In this document: piece after piece, positions 29,369 to 37,986 of the stretch
Numbering within the stretch: position 1 is the first letter of the stretch
Layout of the letters: every line of letters begins with the position of its first letter
Assembly: GCF_000739615.1 (NCBI RefSeq)
Contig: NZ_BATP01000019.1
Coordinates: 62,001 to 126,000 of the forward strand
Length of the DNA stretch: 64,000 nt
Direction of reading: 5' to 3'
DNA from: Haloferula sp. BvORR071
GTDB taxonomy: Bacteria; Verrucomicrobiota; Verrucomicrobiia; Verrucomicrobiales; Akkermansiaceae
Program-made: the position numbers and the translations under genes
The notes under the pieces: model-generated
Database searches by the model: none
What the model was told of the DNA's origin: nothing
The model's input: only the letters and a program-made list of their open reading frames with translations

Positions 29369-30448
29369 TCAGTGCTCGGATTCGCCCGGAATCTCAGGAA
29401 TGCCGGGATCGTCTAGAATCTGCACGGCGGTGGCATCGCCGAGGGTCTTCCAATCCTGCAACACCCAGACGACCTTCTTGTCCGGAGTCACCTCGATGAG
29501 CTGCGGACCTTCACCAGCTTTGCCGCGCGAGGTGAAAATCGTATTCCCGTTCGCAAGGCGGGTGCAGCTCTGCGGCGCGGAAGTAAACTGGTATTCAGCC
29601 GGAAGATCCGTGAGGCAGTTGAACTCCCAGATCGTTTCACCCTTGGCATTGACCTCGCGGGTGAGACTGTCCTTTTCGTTCGTGATCAGGGTATTTCCAT
29701 TCTTCAGCCGGATCGCTGCCCACGGCTTCGCGATCTCATACCTCCATACCTCCTTGAAGTCCTTGTCGTACTCCACCACCCGGTCGAGCCCGAGAAAGGA
29801 AAGCAGGTAGGTCCCTTGGGCGGTCACGCGGGCCCGCCGGAACTGCCCGTGAATCCCACGAGCCTCTTCGTAAGGAAGCTCGTGATCCACCTCCGTAGCA
29901 CCGGTCTTGATGTTGATGACCTTCAACCGCGGCGGCAGCCCGTTCTCAACGAACATGACCTTGTCCAATCCGATCGGCTGACAGGCGTGGATCTCCGTGT
30001 GCTTAGAGTCCTTCGAAGTATTGCAGTCATAGCGCCACAGCACCTTCTTGTCCGGAGTGATCAGCGCCACATACTCCATCCGGGAGAATAGGATGTTGCC
30101 GTTGGACAGCATCCACACGTCGTCGAATTCAGGGCGCGGTCCGGTGGCGTAGGTCCAGACCACCTTGCCATCCTTCACGAGGAACATCTTGTTGTAGTTC
30201 TCCCCGACATACAGCATCGGGTGGCGCGCCAGCCCCTCGCCGGGAAGCCCGGCACGTACCAAGCCATTCTCTCCCCTGTCAGGAACCGCGATCTCGCTCG
30301 GGGCGAATGCAGGCACCTCCGGCGCAGTGAAAAGATGGAGGACATCCATGCACGGCGTTGCCGCCAGGCTCTTGGAAATGCCACCCAAGGCAGCTACCAA
30401 GCCGATGGTTGAAAGCATTGTCCGCAAGTGAAGAGCTTTACTGATCAT
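29369..30448 (-). CDS. secreted beta-propeller protein (PQQ-like / arylsulfotransferase-like)
   Basis: ATG 30448 begins a signal peptide (MISKALHLRTMLSTIGLVAALGG). The 359-residue chain is made of repeated propeller blades of the form GKVVWTYATG...NGNILFSR, KEVWRYEIAKPW...NGNTLITN and KKVVWVLQDW, as in PQQ-like and ASST-family propellers. The arylsulfotransferase catalytic histidine cannot be placed, so it may be a binding scaffold. It is the second gene of the PEP-CTERM/GH9 operon with only 4 bp to the next gene. Confidence 0.78.
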   Translation of the reverse strand: MISKALHLRTMLSTIGLVAALGGISKSLAATPCMDVLHLFTAPEVPAFAPSEIAVPDRGENGLVRAGLPGEGLARHPMLYVGENYNKMFLVKDGKVVWTYATGPRPEFDDVWMLSNGNILFSRMEYVALITPDKKVLWRYDCNTSKDSKHTEIHACQPIGLDKVMFVENGLPPRLKVINIKTGATEVDHELPYEEARGIHGQFRRARVTAQGTYLLSFLGLDRVVEYDKDFKEVWRYEIAKPWAAIRLKNGNTLITNEKDSLTREVNAKGETIWEFNCLTDLPAEYQFTSAPQSCTRLANGNTIFTSRGKAGEGPQLIEVTPDKKVVWVLQDWKTLGDATAVQILDDPGIPEIPGESEH

Positions 30449-30489
30449 GGTTCCCGTGGTTTTTGTTAGACAGAATCGGAGTAATGCCC

Positions 30490-31383
30490 TCAAGCCACCC
30501 GGCGCCGGCGGATCAAGAGAAACGAACTCAGGCCTCCCAGCAGCAAGGCGCTTGGCTCAGGGACGACAGTGAGGGTGCCATTGCCAGTGAACTGCGAGCC
30601 GACAACGCCGGGCAGGGCGTTGAGCTCCGCCACGGTATATTGGTGGGGAGCCAAGATGGTCGCACCGAATTGGAAGGAATTCACGGTGATCGCCTGATCG
30701 AGATTGAGCACATCCAGAGTGCCTGCGGTGCCCATCACGATCGAGGCGAGGAGAGTGTAGTTCTGGTCAAAATCCAGTGTCACAACCCCGGGCGCAGCAC
30801 CACCGCCGCCAATCTGCAAAGTGCCCGTAAACCCCGAGAGATCGCCGCCGAAGCGGATCGTTGGGGTGCCGTCGGAAGAGCGCAGGAAGAACGTGCCACT
30901 ACCCGTTAGCGCGGAGTTGATGGTCAAAGTGTTCGTCCCACCCAAGCCCACAATCCCGGTGGTGATGGTCGACAAATTACCGGTCAAGGCACTGGAGAAA
31001 ACCGAACGCACCGTCCCGCCGTTGACGATGATGTTCCCGGAGGAAGTCGTGCCGTTTCCTCTCAACAGCAATTCCGTGCTCGAAACAATGGTCAGGGAAT
31101 TCCCTCCGAACGGAGTGGTGGCCGTATTCCGGACCCGCGAGGTGACGGTAGAGCCCAGGCCGGTGGCAGTGGCCGCAAATGCACCGGTGGCGGCCGCATT
31201 GGTGACATAGTCGTTGGTCCCGATCGGTGCGGTTCCTCCCCAGGCCGCGGTGGCATTCCAATTGTCGCCAGTACTATTCTGGGAGTTTGTTTGCAGAATC
31301 GTTGCGGCCTGGTTGGGGACGAGGCTGATCAAAATAAAACCTGCAAGTGGCAGGAGGGAAGACAGGAGGGCTTTGCGTCTCAT
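30490..31383 (-). CDS. PEP-CTERM-sorted beta-strand-repeat protein
   Basis: ATG 31383 is chosen for its signal peptide (MRRKALLSSLLPLAGFILISLV). The 297-residue protein is mostly Ser/Thr/Gly-rich beta-strand repeat. It ends with VPEPSALLLGGLSSFLLIRRRR: a PEP motif, hydrophobic helix and basic tail, the signal recognised by exosortase. It is the first gene of the operon with a 41-bp gap to the beta-propeller gene, so it is likely a surface or matrix component working with the glycan-active enzymes. Confidence 0.87.
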   Translation of the reverse strand: MRRKALLSSLLPLAGFILISLVPNQAATILQTNSQNSTGDNWNATAAWGGTAPIGTNDYVTNAAATGAFAATATGLGSTVTSRVRNTATTPFGGNSLTIVSSTELLLRGNGTTSSGNIIVNGGTVRSVFSSALTGNLSTITTGIVGLGGTNTLTINSALTGSGTFFLRSSDGTPTIRFGGDLSGFTGTLQIGGGGAAPGVVTLDFDQNYTLLASIVMGTAGTLDVLNLDQAITVNSFQFGATILAPHQYTVAELNALPGVVGSQFTGNGTLTVVPEPSALLLGGLSSFLLIRRRRVA

Positions 31384-31578
31384 GAACAAAGGGCTTTGAA
31401 TCCTATGGGCAAAAGCCTTCACCCACATTCATGCCCTATTCATCCGCGGTGGCAGATCCTGACAAAAAAGTTCACTGAAAGGGACCGAATGACAGATTGG
31501 GTGACTATCCAAGGGGTAGTATCCAAAGCGGCCGAAAGTATGATTTCATTGCCTTCGTTAAGAGGAACCTGACTCCTG

Positions 31579-33768
31579 ATGCCGAAGAAGTTCCCAGAGG
31601 TAAAATTGACGAGGTCCCACGCGAGACCAGGCCGCACGGCCTTGGCAGTGGCCAGCGCGGTCGCGATCGCGGCTTGGCCTCACGCCGTCATCTCCAAGGA
31701 ACCCATGTGGTCGCTGGTGCCGGTAGGCCATCCGGCTGTCCCGGAAGGTGATGCCGACGTAGCCAATCCGATCGATCGCTTTCTCGAAGTCGAGCGTGCC
31801 GCCAAGGGCCTCAAGGCGGTCGCTCCCGCGGATAAGCTCACCCTGCTGCGCCGCGTCCATCTGGATCTGACCGGGCTGCCGCCATCGCCTGCGGATCAGG
31901 AGGCTTTCCTCGCGGACACTTCCCCGGATGCCTACCAACGGGTGGTGGACCGGCTTTTGGCCAGCGACCAGCACGGGGTGCGGTACGCGCGACACTGGCT
32001 GGATGTCCTGCGCTATGCGGATAGCGACGAGAAGCTGGGGCCGGGGTCCGGCATCTACCTGTGGCGGGACTGGGTCATCAACGCGCTCCGCGACGATCTC
32101 CCCTACGATCAGTTCGTGCAGCTTCAATTGACGGGACGCCGCGTCAGCGAAAGGACCCAGATGTCCGACACAGGCTTCCGCTCGCGCAAGGAACCGCGGC
32201 CGGGCGATATCTTCGCGTTGGGATTCCTGGCGCGGGGTGCCGGTGGAGATCCTCAGGACCTCGCGATCAATGCGGTGGATACGGTCTCAACTGCCTTCCT
32301 GGGGCTGACCGTCGGTTGCGCGAAGTGCCACGATCACAAGTTCGATCCCGTCTCGCAGGTCGATTACTATTCGATGAAGGCCTTGTTTGATCCGCTGGTG
32401 GTCAAGAAGGTGAACCTCGCTAGTGCGCAGGATCTGGTTGCTGCCGGAAAGGCGATGGCGGAGACGCAGAAGAAGCGCGCCCCATTCGAGAAGGAACTCG
32501 CCGCTTTCCTGGATCCCTACAAAACAAAACTCCGCGAGGAACGGATCCAGATGCTCCCGCCCGAAGTGCAGGCGGTCATCCGGAAGTCAGAGAAAGAGCG
32601 GACCGTGCAGGAGCAAAAGATCGCCGATGACTACTTCCCGATCCTGCGCATCGACAATGACAAGATCGAAGCGGCGATGACTGCCGAAGTGATCGGCGCC
32701 TATCGCGATTTGAAGAAGCGGGTTGAGGAGGCAGGGCGGGGTAGCAGCACTCCGGAGCTTGCAGCTTTCAACACGGTGGATGTGGACCGTAGCCGCGAGC
32801 AGTTGAAAAGCTACGTCCTCACTAGCGGCGATCCGACCCGGCCCGAACTTCAGAATGAGGTCAAGCCGGGCTGGCCATTCGCGGGCAGTGAATATGACTT
32901 TCGCGATGGCCGGATCGAGGCATTCGCGGATTGGCTGACGGATCCCTCCAACCCGTTCTTCGCCCGCGTGGCGGTCAACCGCCTCTGGCAATGGCATTTC
33001 GGCTTGGGGCTGCAGAGGACTCCGAGCGACTTCGGTTTGCAATCCGAGGGGCCTTCGCATCCCGCATTGTTAGATTGGCTCGCTTCGGAATTCGTGAGGC
33101 AGGGCTACAGCATGAAGCAGATGAACCGGCTGATGGTGACCTCCCAGGCCTATCGGATGAGTTCGGAAGTGCCGCCGGAATCCATGGCGAGCCAGCACAT
33201 CGATCCGGATGATACCTGGCTCTGGCACTTCAGGCTGCAGCGTCTGGAAGCAGAGCCGATCTGGGATTCCATCCACGCGGCGGCAGGCAGCCTTGATCTG
33301 CAAGTCGGTGGCCGCTCCTTCGACCCGGGCGCTGGCGCACAGGGACGCCGCGGCGGCGACGATACCGCCAAAGCAGGTGCTTCCACCAAACGGCGTGCCG
33401 CCTACATGATCCGCGGCTATTCGCCGAGCCGCGACGTGACGCCCGCTTTCCTCCAGTCCTTCGATGTGGACGACGGTCGCGTCCCCTGCCCGGTCCGAAC
33501 CCAGACGGTCACCGCGCCGCAATCGCTCTTCCTCATGAACAGCCCGGAGATTGAAGCCGCGACCACGGAGCTTGCCGAGCGCTTGAAGAGCGAGTCTGGC
33601 GGCGATATGAATCAGGCAATCGATCTGGCTTACCGCTTGACCATTGCCCGGCCTCCGAGCCCCGCGGAAAGCGCTCGCGCCGCCGCCTACCTGGAGAACA
33701 ACCCCGAGCGCCTCAAGCAGCTCTCCTGGCTCATCTTCAACCTCGATGAGTTCACCTATGTCCGGTAA
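31579..33768 (+). CDS. DUF1549/DUF1553-domain protein with one CXXCH motif
   Basis: The 729-residue product carries DUF1549 (about 60-260, LLRRVHLDLTGLPPSPADQEAFL) and DUF1553 (about 430-700, WLTDPSNPFFARVAVNRLWQWHFG). C247-A-K-C250-H251 within VGCAKCHDHKFDP is the usual single haem-like motif of DUF1549. The N-terminal cytochrome c (PSCyt1) domain found in many relatives is absent; instead there is a signal-like segment near residues 18-38. Its gene ends 11 bp inside the DUF1501 gene. These pairs are abundant in Planctomycetota and Verrucomicrobiota; function is unproven. Confidence 0.9.
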   Translation: MPKKFPEVKLTRSHARPGRTALAVASAVAIAAWPHAVISKEPMWSLVPVGHPAVPEGDADVANPIDRFLEVERAAKGLKAVAPADKLTLLRRVHLDLTGLPPSPADQEAFLADTSPDAYQRVVDRLLASDQHGVRYARHWLDVLRYADSDEKLGPGSGIYLWRDWVINALRDDLPYDQFVQLQLTGRRVSERTQMSDTGFRSRKEPRPGDIFALGFLARGAGGDPQDLAINAVDTVSTAFLGLTVGCAKCHDHKFDPVSQVDYYSMKALFDPLVVKKVNLASAQDLVAAGKAMAETQKKRAPFEKELAAFLDPYKTKLREERIQMLPPEVQAVIRKSEKERTVQEQKIADDYFPILRIDNDKIEAAMTAEVIGAYRDLKKRVEEAGRGSSTPELAAFNTVDVDRSREQLKSYVLTSGDPTRPELQNEVKPGWPFAGSEYDFRDGRIEAFADWLTDPSNPFFARVAVNRLWQWHFGLGLQRTPSDFGLQSEGPSHPALLDWLASEFVRQGYSMKQMNRLMVTSQAYRMSSEVPPESMASQHIDPDDTWLWHFRLQRLEAEPIWDSIHAAAGSLDLQVGGRSFDPGAGAQGRRGGDDTAKAGASTKRRAAYMIRGYSPSRDVTPAFLQSFDVDDGRVPCPVRTQTVTAPQSLFLMNSPEIEAATTELAERLKSESGGDMNQAIDLAYRLTIARPPSPAESARAAAYLENNPERLKQLSWLIFNLDEFTYVR

Positions 33769-35152
33769 TTCAGAACTCTTCCCCTGCGGCCGCATTTCGC
33801 GCCGGAACTTCCTCTTCCAGGCGGGAGGCGGCTTTCTCGGCACCGCACTGGGAGGACTGTGGGCACAGGAGGGCGAAATCAAGGACGCCATTCTGGGCCC
33901 TCATTTTGAGCCGAAGGCAAAGTCAGTCATCTTCCTGTTCATGTGCGGGGGTGTCAGCCACATCGATACCTTTGACCCCAAAGGCAATGATCATGCCGGC
34001 AAGCTCATCGATGCCGTCGGCTTCGGCGACAACCAGGCCTCCATGAGGCGGCCCGTCATCCCATGCCTGCGGAGCTTCACCCGTTATGGCAAGTCCGGCA
34101 TCCCGGTTTCCGATTGGTTTCCGCACGTCGGCGGGGTCATCGATGACATCGCGGTCGTGCGTTCGATGTGGTGCCACGAGAGCAACCACTTCCCCGCGGT
34201 GATCGAAACCTGCACCGGCCACCGTGGTCGCGCCTTCGATCACCCCACCTTTGGCAGTTGGATTTCCTACGCCCTGGGCTCCGTGAACCGGAACCTACCG
34301 ACCTTCGTCAATATCGGCCGTCCGTCTTCACCAGTCCAGCTGACCGGCGGCTACCTCGGCGCATCGGTCGCGGCGACGCCCTTCCAAGCCGGTGAGATCC
34401 CGATCCCGAACCTGCATCCGCCCAAGGGCAGCTCCAGTGCCGAACGCGAACGGCAGGCACAGGTGCTCCATGAGATGAACCAGGAATTCCGCCAACGCTA
34501 TGCGGTCAATTCTGACATCCAGGCCCGCGCCAAGGCTTACAAACTCGCCGCCAGCATGCAGCTGTCCGCCCCGGAGGCCGTGGATTTTTCGCGCGAGCCC
34601 GACCACGTCAAAGAGCTGTATGGCATCGATCGGCCGGAGACCGCCGAATTCGGCAAACAGCTTTTGCTAGCCCGCCGCCTTGCGGAGCGCGGTGTCCGTT
34701 TCATCCAGATTTGCAACTCCGGTGGTGGCAATGGCGGTTGGGATGCCCACGGCGACATGAAGACCCACGAGCCGCTCTGCCGGGCCACGGACAAGCCGAT
34801 CGCCGGCCTCATCCGCGACCTCAAACTGCGTGGCATGCTCGATGAAACGATGGTCGTCTGGACCAGCGAATTCGGCCGCACGCCTTGGTCGCAGAACACC
34901 ACGGGCCGTGATCACAACCCGAAAGGCTACAGTTGCTGGCTCGCCGGTGGAGGGATCAAGGGCGGCATCGTCCACGGCGCAACCGACGAGGTTGGCTACA
35001 AGGCCGTGGAAAGCCCCCACTATTACAGCGACCTTCACGCCACCATTCTCCGGCAGCTCGGCATCGATCATACCAAGATGGAAATCCCTTCCCTCGGAAC
35101 CGTCTCGCGTCTGGTCGAAAACGGCGGACCGATCAAGGAGATCATCAGCTAG
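33758..35152 (+). CDS. DUF1501-domain protein, Tat-exported
   Basis: ATG 33758 overlaps the stop of the preceding gene (TAA at 33766-33768) and gives a twin-arginine leader (SRRNFLFQAGGGFLGTALGG; R15-R16). The 464-residue protein belongs to DUF1501, whose fold is related to alkaline phosphatases/sulfatases; characteristic segments include MCGGVSHIDTFDPKG and GRDHNPKGYSCWLAGGGIKGG. It nearly always pairs with DUF1553 proteins. Export in folded state suggests a bound cofactor or metal. Confidence 0.92.
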   Translation: MSGNSELFPCGRISRRNFLFQAGGGFLGTALGGLWAQEGEIKDAILGPHFEPKAKSVIFLFMCGGVSHIDTFDPKGNDHAGKLIDAVGFGDNQASMRRPVIPCLRSFTRYGKSGIPVSDWFPHVGGVIDDIAVVRSMWCHESNHFPAVIETCTGHRGRAFDHPTFGSWISYALGSVNRNLPTFVNIGRPSSPVQLTGGYLGASVAATPFQAGEIPIPNLHPPKGSSSAERERQAQVLHEMNQEFRQRYAVNSDIQARAKAYKLAASMQLSAPEAVDFSREPDHVKELYGIDRPETAEFGKQLLLARRLAERGVRFIQICNSGGGNGGWDAHGDMKTHEPLCRATDKPIAGLIRDLKLRGMLDETMVVWTSEFGRTPWSQNTTGRDHNPKGYSCWLAGGGIKGGIVHGATDEVGYKAVESPHYYSDLHATILRQLGIDHTKMEIPSLGTVSRLVENGGPIKEIIS

Positions 35153-35342
35153 CCTCCGGGCACCCCATGAAGCGCCTACCCAAGCTGGTCCCGTAGCGCC
35201 ATCGGAATGTCCTTGGGCGTGGACGGGATTGATCAGGACGAACCATGCCGGGGTTCCGAACTCTGGTCGGAAATCGAGATAAAGCCGCACCGCCGCTTTG
35301 TCCTGTTAGACACCCTCCTATTACTCGAAGAGGGAGTGAAAG

Positions 35343-35415
35343 TGGCTCGGGACGGAATCGAACCGCCGACACGCGGATTTTCAATCCGCTGCTCTACCGA
35401 CTGAGCTACCGAGCC
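35343..35415 (-). tRNA. tRNA-Phe (GAA)
   Basis: The minus strand folds into a full cloverleaf: acceptor stem GGCTCGG/CCGAGCC, D-arm GCTC/GAGC, anticodon stem GCGGA/TCCGC around loop TTGAAAA, T-arm GGCGG-TTCGATT-CCGTC, discriminator A. The anticodon is GAA. CCA is not encoded. No integrase or direct-repeat fragment lies beside it. Confidence 0.97.
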
Positions 35416-36055
35416 TTTGACTTTTTGGGTCCCGCCGAAGCGGGGCGGGATTTAGGCGGGGGGTCCGGGTTTTGACAACCGAAAAGTGAACCGATTTTGC
35501 CAACAATCCGGGAATCCCCTTCCTGCCCCTCGAAGCAGCCCAAAAAGCCACCTGTCCCACCCCCTCGGGCCGAAACGAAATGGAGCGCCGCGGGGCCACC
35601 GCGGCGCTCCTTGTTGGCGTGTCACTCCCTCAGTCGAACTCCACCAAACACCTAGTAAATTTCCTGATAAAACCAAACTGCACCGCCGGATGCATTCCCC
35701 TTCCCGGATCGCCTGCGGCTTGCAGGGACCGCAGGCACGCCGGGCTTGGGCTCATCGGCAAGGACACTTCAACCCCACCGCATGAAGCAATGATCGCGGA
35801 ATGATGAAAACAATGTGAATTGAATCAATATCTCCGTCACATCTCCCCACCGGGCATCTCCGGAAAACTCCGCCATTTGAGCGTCTCGGCGCTCCCTCCC
35901 ACCATTCGTCGGATTCGCCGGATTCGTGGCGCCTCCCACCTGCCTTTCCTGAACACTAACAAACTCTACCTTCCATCTCGGCCCCCATACTCGCCATCTG
36001 TGGTTCAATCTTCTCCCCACACTTCATTCGGCATTCGGGAACGCGGCATCTGCCT
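35416..36055. other. 640-bp intergenic region without a supported gene
   Basis: The stretch must carry the tRNA-Phe promoter. On the minus strand TTGTCA and a weak TAAATC about 18 bp apart lie roughly 40 bp before the tRNA. It also has a perfect 12-bp stem (see separate entry). No open frame shows family resemblance. Confidence 0.45.
35582..35610. terminator. perfect 12-bp GC stem-loop
   Basis: GGAGCGCCGCGG at 35582-35593 pairs completely with 35599-35610 around a 5-nt loop. There is no T-run long enough to call a canonical intrinsic terminator; TTGTTGG follows on the plus strand. It may be a terminator-like or repeat hairpin. Confidence 0.4.
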
Positions 36056-36469
36056 TCAAATATAAAACATTGGCGCCTCCGACTTGTCCGCGAGCTGCTG
36101 CAAGTTCACCCGCTCCAGGTGCGCCTTCAGCTCTAGGGCGACTTTTTCCCACGCCGCCCGCACCGAAATCCCGCTGTCGCCCTCCGTCCGGGTCGAAAAT
36201 GACAGAAGGGTCGGCTCCACCGCCTCCACGATCTCCCGCAGGTTGATACTGTCCGGCTTGCGCGCCAGTAGGTACCCGCCGCTTTTCCCGCGCCGGCTTT
36301 CCACCAGTCCCGCGCGGCGTAAATCATTGAGAATCTGGACTAAGAAGTTCGCGGACACGGCTTCACGTTGCGCGAGCTCGTCGAGCCGTGTAATCGTTCG
36401 CCCGTCGAACCGCTTCGCCAATTGGGCCATCGCCCGGCAAGCGTAGTCGAGCTTTTGGGAAATTCGCAT
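36056..36469 (-). CDS. Rrf2-family transcriptional regulator without Fe-S cysteines
   Basis: The 137-residue protein has the canonical Rrf2 start MRISQKLDYACRAMAQLA and winged helix-turn-helix (LDELAQREAVSANFLVQILNDL, then GLVESRRGKSGGYLLAR). The three cysteines that bind the cluster in IscR/NsrR are missing; the only cysteine is C11. It thus resembles CymR-type regulators of cysteine metabolism. That fits its divergent neighbour cysE, with which it shares start-codon bases (CATG at 36467-36470). Each promoter must then lie in the other's coding region. Confidence 0.9.
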   Translation of the reverse strand: MRISQKLDYACRAMAQLAKRFDGRTITRLDELAQREAVSANFLVQILNDLRRAGLVESRRGKSGGYLLARKPDSINLREIVEAVEPTLLSFSTRTEGDSGISVRAAWEKVALELKAHLERVNLQQLADKSEAPMFYI

Positions 36470-37358
36470 GGAGGCAAACCAGCATAGCGTCGAGGTCGGA
36501 GGAAGCGCGAAGAAAGTCCGCCTCTGTCAGTCGACCGCCAATGACTCCGCCGGAGTCTGGCGTTGGATCGTCGATGAGGCCCACGCCGTGGCCAAACGGG
36601 AGCCCGGATTGCGGCCTCTTCTGGAGGACGTCGTCCTACGCCAGCCTTGCCTGGGAGCCTCTCTGGCCGTGCGTCTGGCGCGCAAATTGGCCCGCGAGGA
36701 CATGACCCGCGAGGAGCTCGCCCCCCTGCTGGCGGGCATTTTGCGCGGTGACGAGCATCTGGTCGCTTCCGCCGCCCGCGACCTGCGCGCCATCGTTGAG
36801 CGCGACCCGGCCTGCGACTCGCCACTCCATCCCCTGCTCTTCTTCAAGGGCTTCATGGCGATCTCCACCTACCGCGTGTCCCACCATCTCTGGACCCACG
36901 GGCGGCAGGAGCTTGCCCTCTACTTCCAGAGCCTCGCCAGCGAGGTCTTCGCCGTGGACATCCACCCCGCCGCCCGCATCGGCTGCGGCATCCTCCTCGA
37001 CCACGCCACCAGCTTCGTCGTCGGCGAAACCGCGATCATCGAGGACAACGTCTCGATCCTCCACGAGGTCACCCTCGGCGGCACTGGCAAGGAAACCGGC
37101 GACCGCCACCCGATCGTGCGCTCCGGCGTGCTGTTAGGCGCGGGTGCCAAGATCCTCGGCCGCGTCGAAATCGGTGAAGGCGCCAAGGTCGGCGCCGGCA
37201 GCGTCGTCCTCACCGACGTCCGCCCGCACACCACCGTCGCCGGCGTCCCCGCCGTCATCGTCGGCGTCAGCCGCGAAGACGCCCCCGCCCTCGAAATGGA
37301 CCAGCGCCTCGGCTGCCGCGGCCATGCCGAGGAGGCCGTGCTGCACTACAGCATCTAG
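36468..37358 (+). CDS. cysE: serine O-acetyltransferase
   Basis: The 296-residue enzyme shows the CysE N-terminal helical domain (DSAGVWRWIVDEAHAVAKREPGLRPLL) and the left-handed hexapeptide-repeat C-terminal domain with GGTGKETGDRHPIV and LLGAGAKILGRVEIGEGAKVGAGS. It acetylates serine to O-acetylserine for cysteine synthesis. No other start is available before the conserved domain, so ATG 36468 is kept although it overlaps the rrf2 start. The first 30 residues are an unusual extension. A CymR-like regulator opposite suggests feedback from sulfur status (inference). Confidence 0.92.
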   Translation: MEANQHSVEVGGSAKKVRLCQSTANDSAGVWRWIVDEAHAVAKREPGLRPLLEDVVLRQPCLGASLAVRLARKLAREDMTREELAPLLAGILRGDEHLVASAARDLRAIVERDPACDSPLHPLLFFKGFMAISTYRVSHHLWTHGRQELALYFQSLASEVFAVDIHPAARIGCGILLDHATSFVVGETAIIEDNVSILHEVTLGGTGKETGDRHPIVRSGVLLGAGAKILGRVEIGEGAKVGAGSVVLTDVRPHTTVAGVPAVIVGVSREDAPALEMDQRLGCRGHAEEAVLHYSI

Positions 37359-37520
37359 CAGGAGCGAAGCTCCCCTTCTCTGTCCCAACGGGACATCGGA
37401 ACAAAGCCCGGGGTTGCCGACACAGGAGGCCACCTAGGTTTCCCGAGGAGAATCACCAACGCCATCGGCGTTGCGGAAGCGGGCGTGTCGCAGCAGGAGA
37501 ATCAGCTCCTCCATCGGAAC
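37359..37520. repeat. intergenic palindrome array (REP/BIME-like), copy B
   Basis: Short stems follow the cysE stop: GGAGC-gaa-GCTCC, GTCCC-aac-GGGAC and, near 37457, CAACGCC-atc-GGCGTTG, with an AGCCCGGGGTTG core between them. Order and core match copy A near 6.2-6.4 kb, indicating a dispersed repeat family instead of independent terminators. Confidence 0.6.
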
Positions 37521-37536
37521 TTCCCGGCCAATACTA

Positions 37537-37588
37537 AACCAAATGGTTTGACATTTTCCACCGCGCGGAAAAGCTAAACCAAATGGTT
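37537..37588 (+). promoter_or_regulatory. two ArsR-type operators around the arsR-like promoter
   Basis: CTAAACCAAATGGTT occurs twice 40 bp apart, with dyad cores at 37537-37548 and 37577-37588 (AACCA-aa-TGGTT). TTGACA at 37548-37553 begins at the last base of the first core and could be a -35 element. The second core overlaps the start codon at 37583. This is a natural autorepression layout for the downstream ArsR-family regulator. Confidence 0.7.
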
Positions 37589-37975
37589 AAAGAACGAGAC
37601 CGCGCACCCACCTTGGACAAGGTCTTCCACGCGCTGGCCCATCCGGCGCGGCGCGAGATGCTGCGCCACCTGGCCGGCGGTGAGCGCAACCTCAGCGAGC
37701 TGGCCAAGCCACTGCGCATGTCCTTCCCCGCCGCCTCCAAGCACGTGCGCGTGCTGGAGCGCGCCAAGGTGGTGCGCCGCCGCGTGGTCGGCCGCGAGCA
37801 TCTCTGCCGCATCGAGGGCAAGCCGCTGGAGAAAGCCAGCGGCTGGCTCGAAGGCTACCGCCAATTCTGGGAGGAGAGCTTCGAGAAGCTCGACTCCCTG
37901 CTGGCCGAGATGAAGACGGCCGCCGAACCATCACCCGAGAAAAAGCCGAACCCAAAATCGAAACGCCAAGCCTAA
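37583..37975 (+). CDS. ArsR-family winged-helix regulator
   Basis: The 130-residue protein matches the ArsR subgroup paired with AHSA1 proteins: LDKVFHALAHPARREMLRHLAGGERNLSELA (helix-turn-helix entry), then MSFPAASKHVRVLERAKVVRRRVVGREH. No metal-binding ELCVCDL motif is present, so it is unlikely to be an arsenic sensor. The C-terminus is Lys/Pro-rich. It is 11 bp upstream of the AHSA1-type gene and probably represses its own operon through the two operators upstream. Confidence 0.9.
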   Translation: MVKERDRAPTLDKVFHALAHPARREMLRHLAGGERNLSELAKPLRMSFPAASKHVRVLERAKVVRRRVVGREHLCRIEGKPLEKASGWLEGYRQFWEESFEKLDSLLAEMKTAAEPSPEKKPNPKSKRQA

Positions 37976-37986
37976 CAACAACCGCC

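Noticed and set aside
35343-35415. tRNA-Phe as an integration site for the island
   Set aside because: The island begins 10 kb away and no copy of the tRNA 3' end or integrase was found near it.
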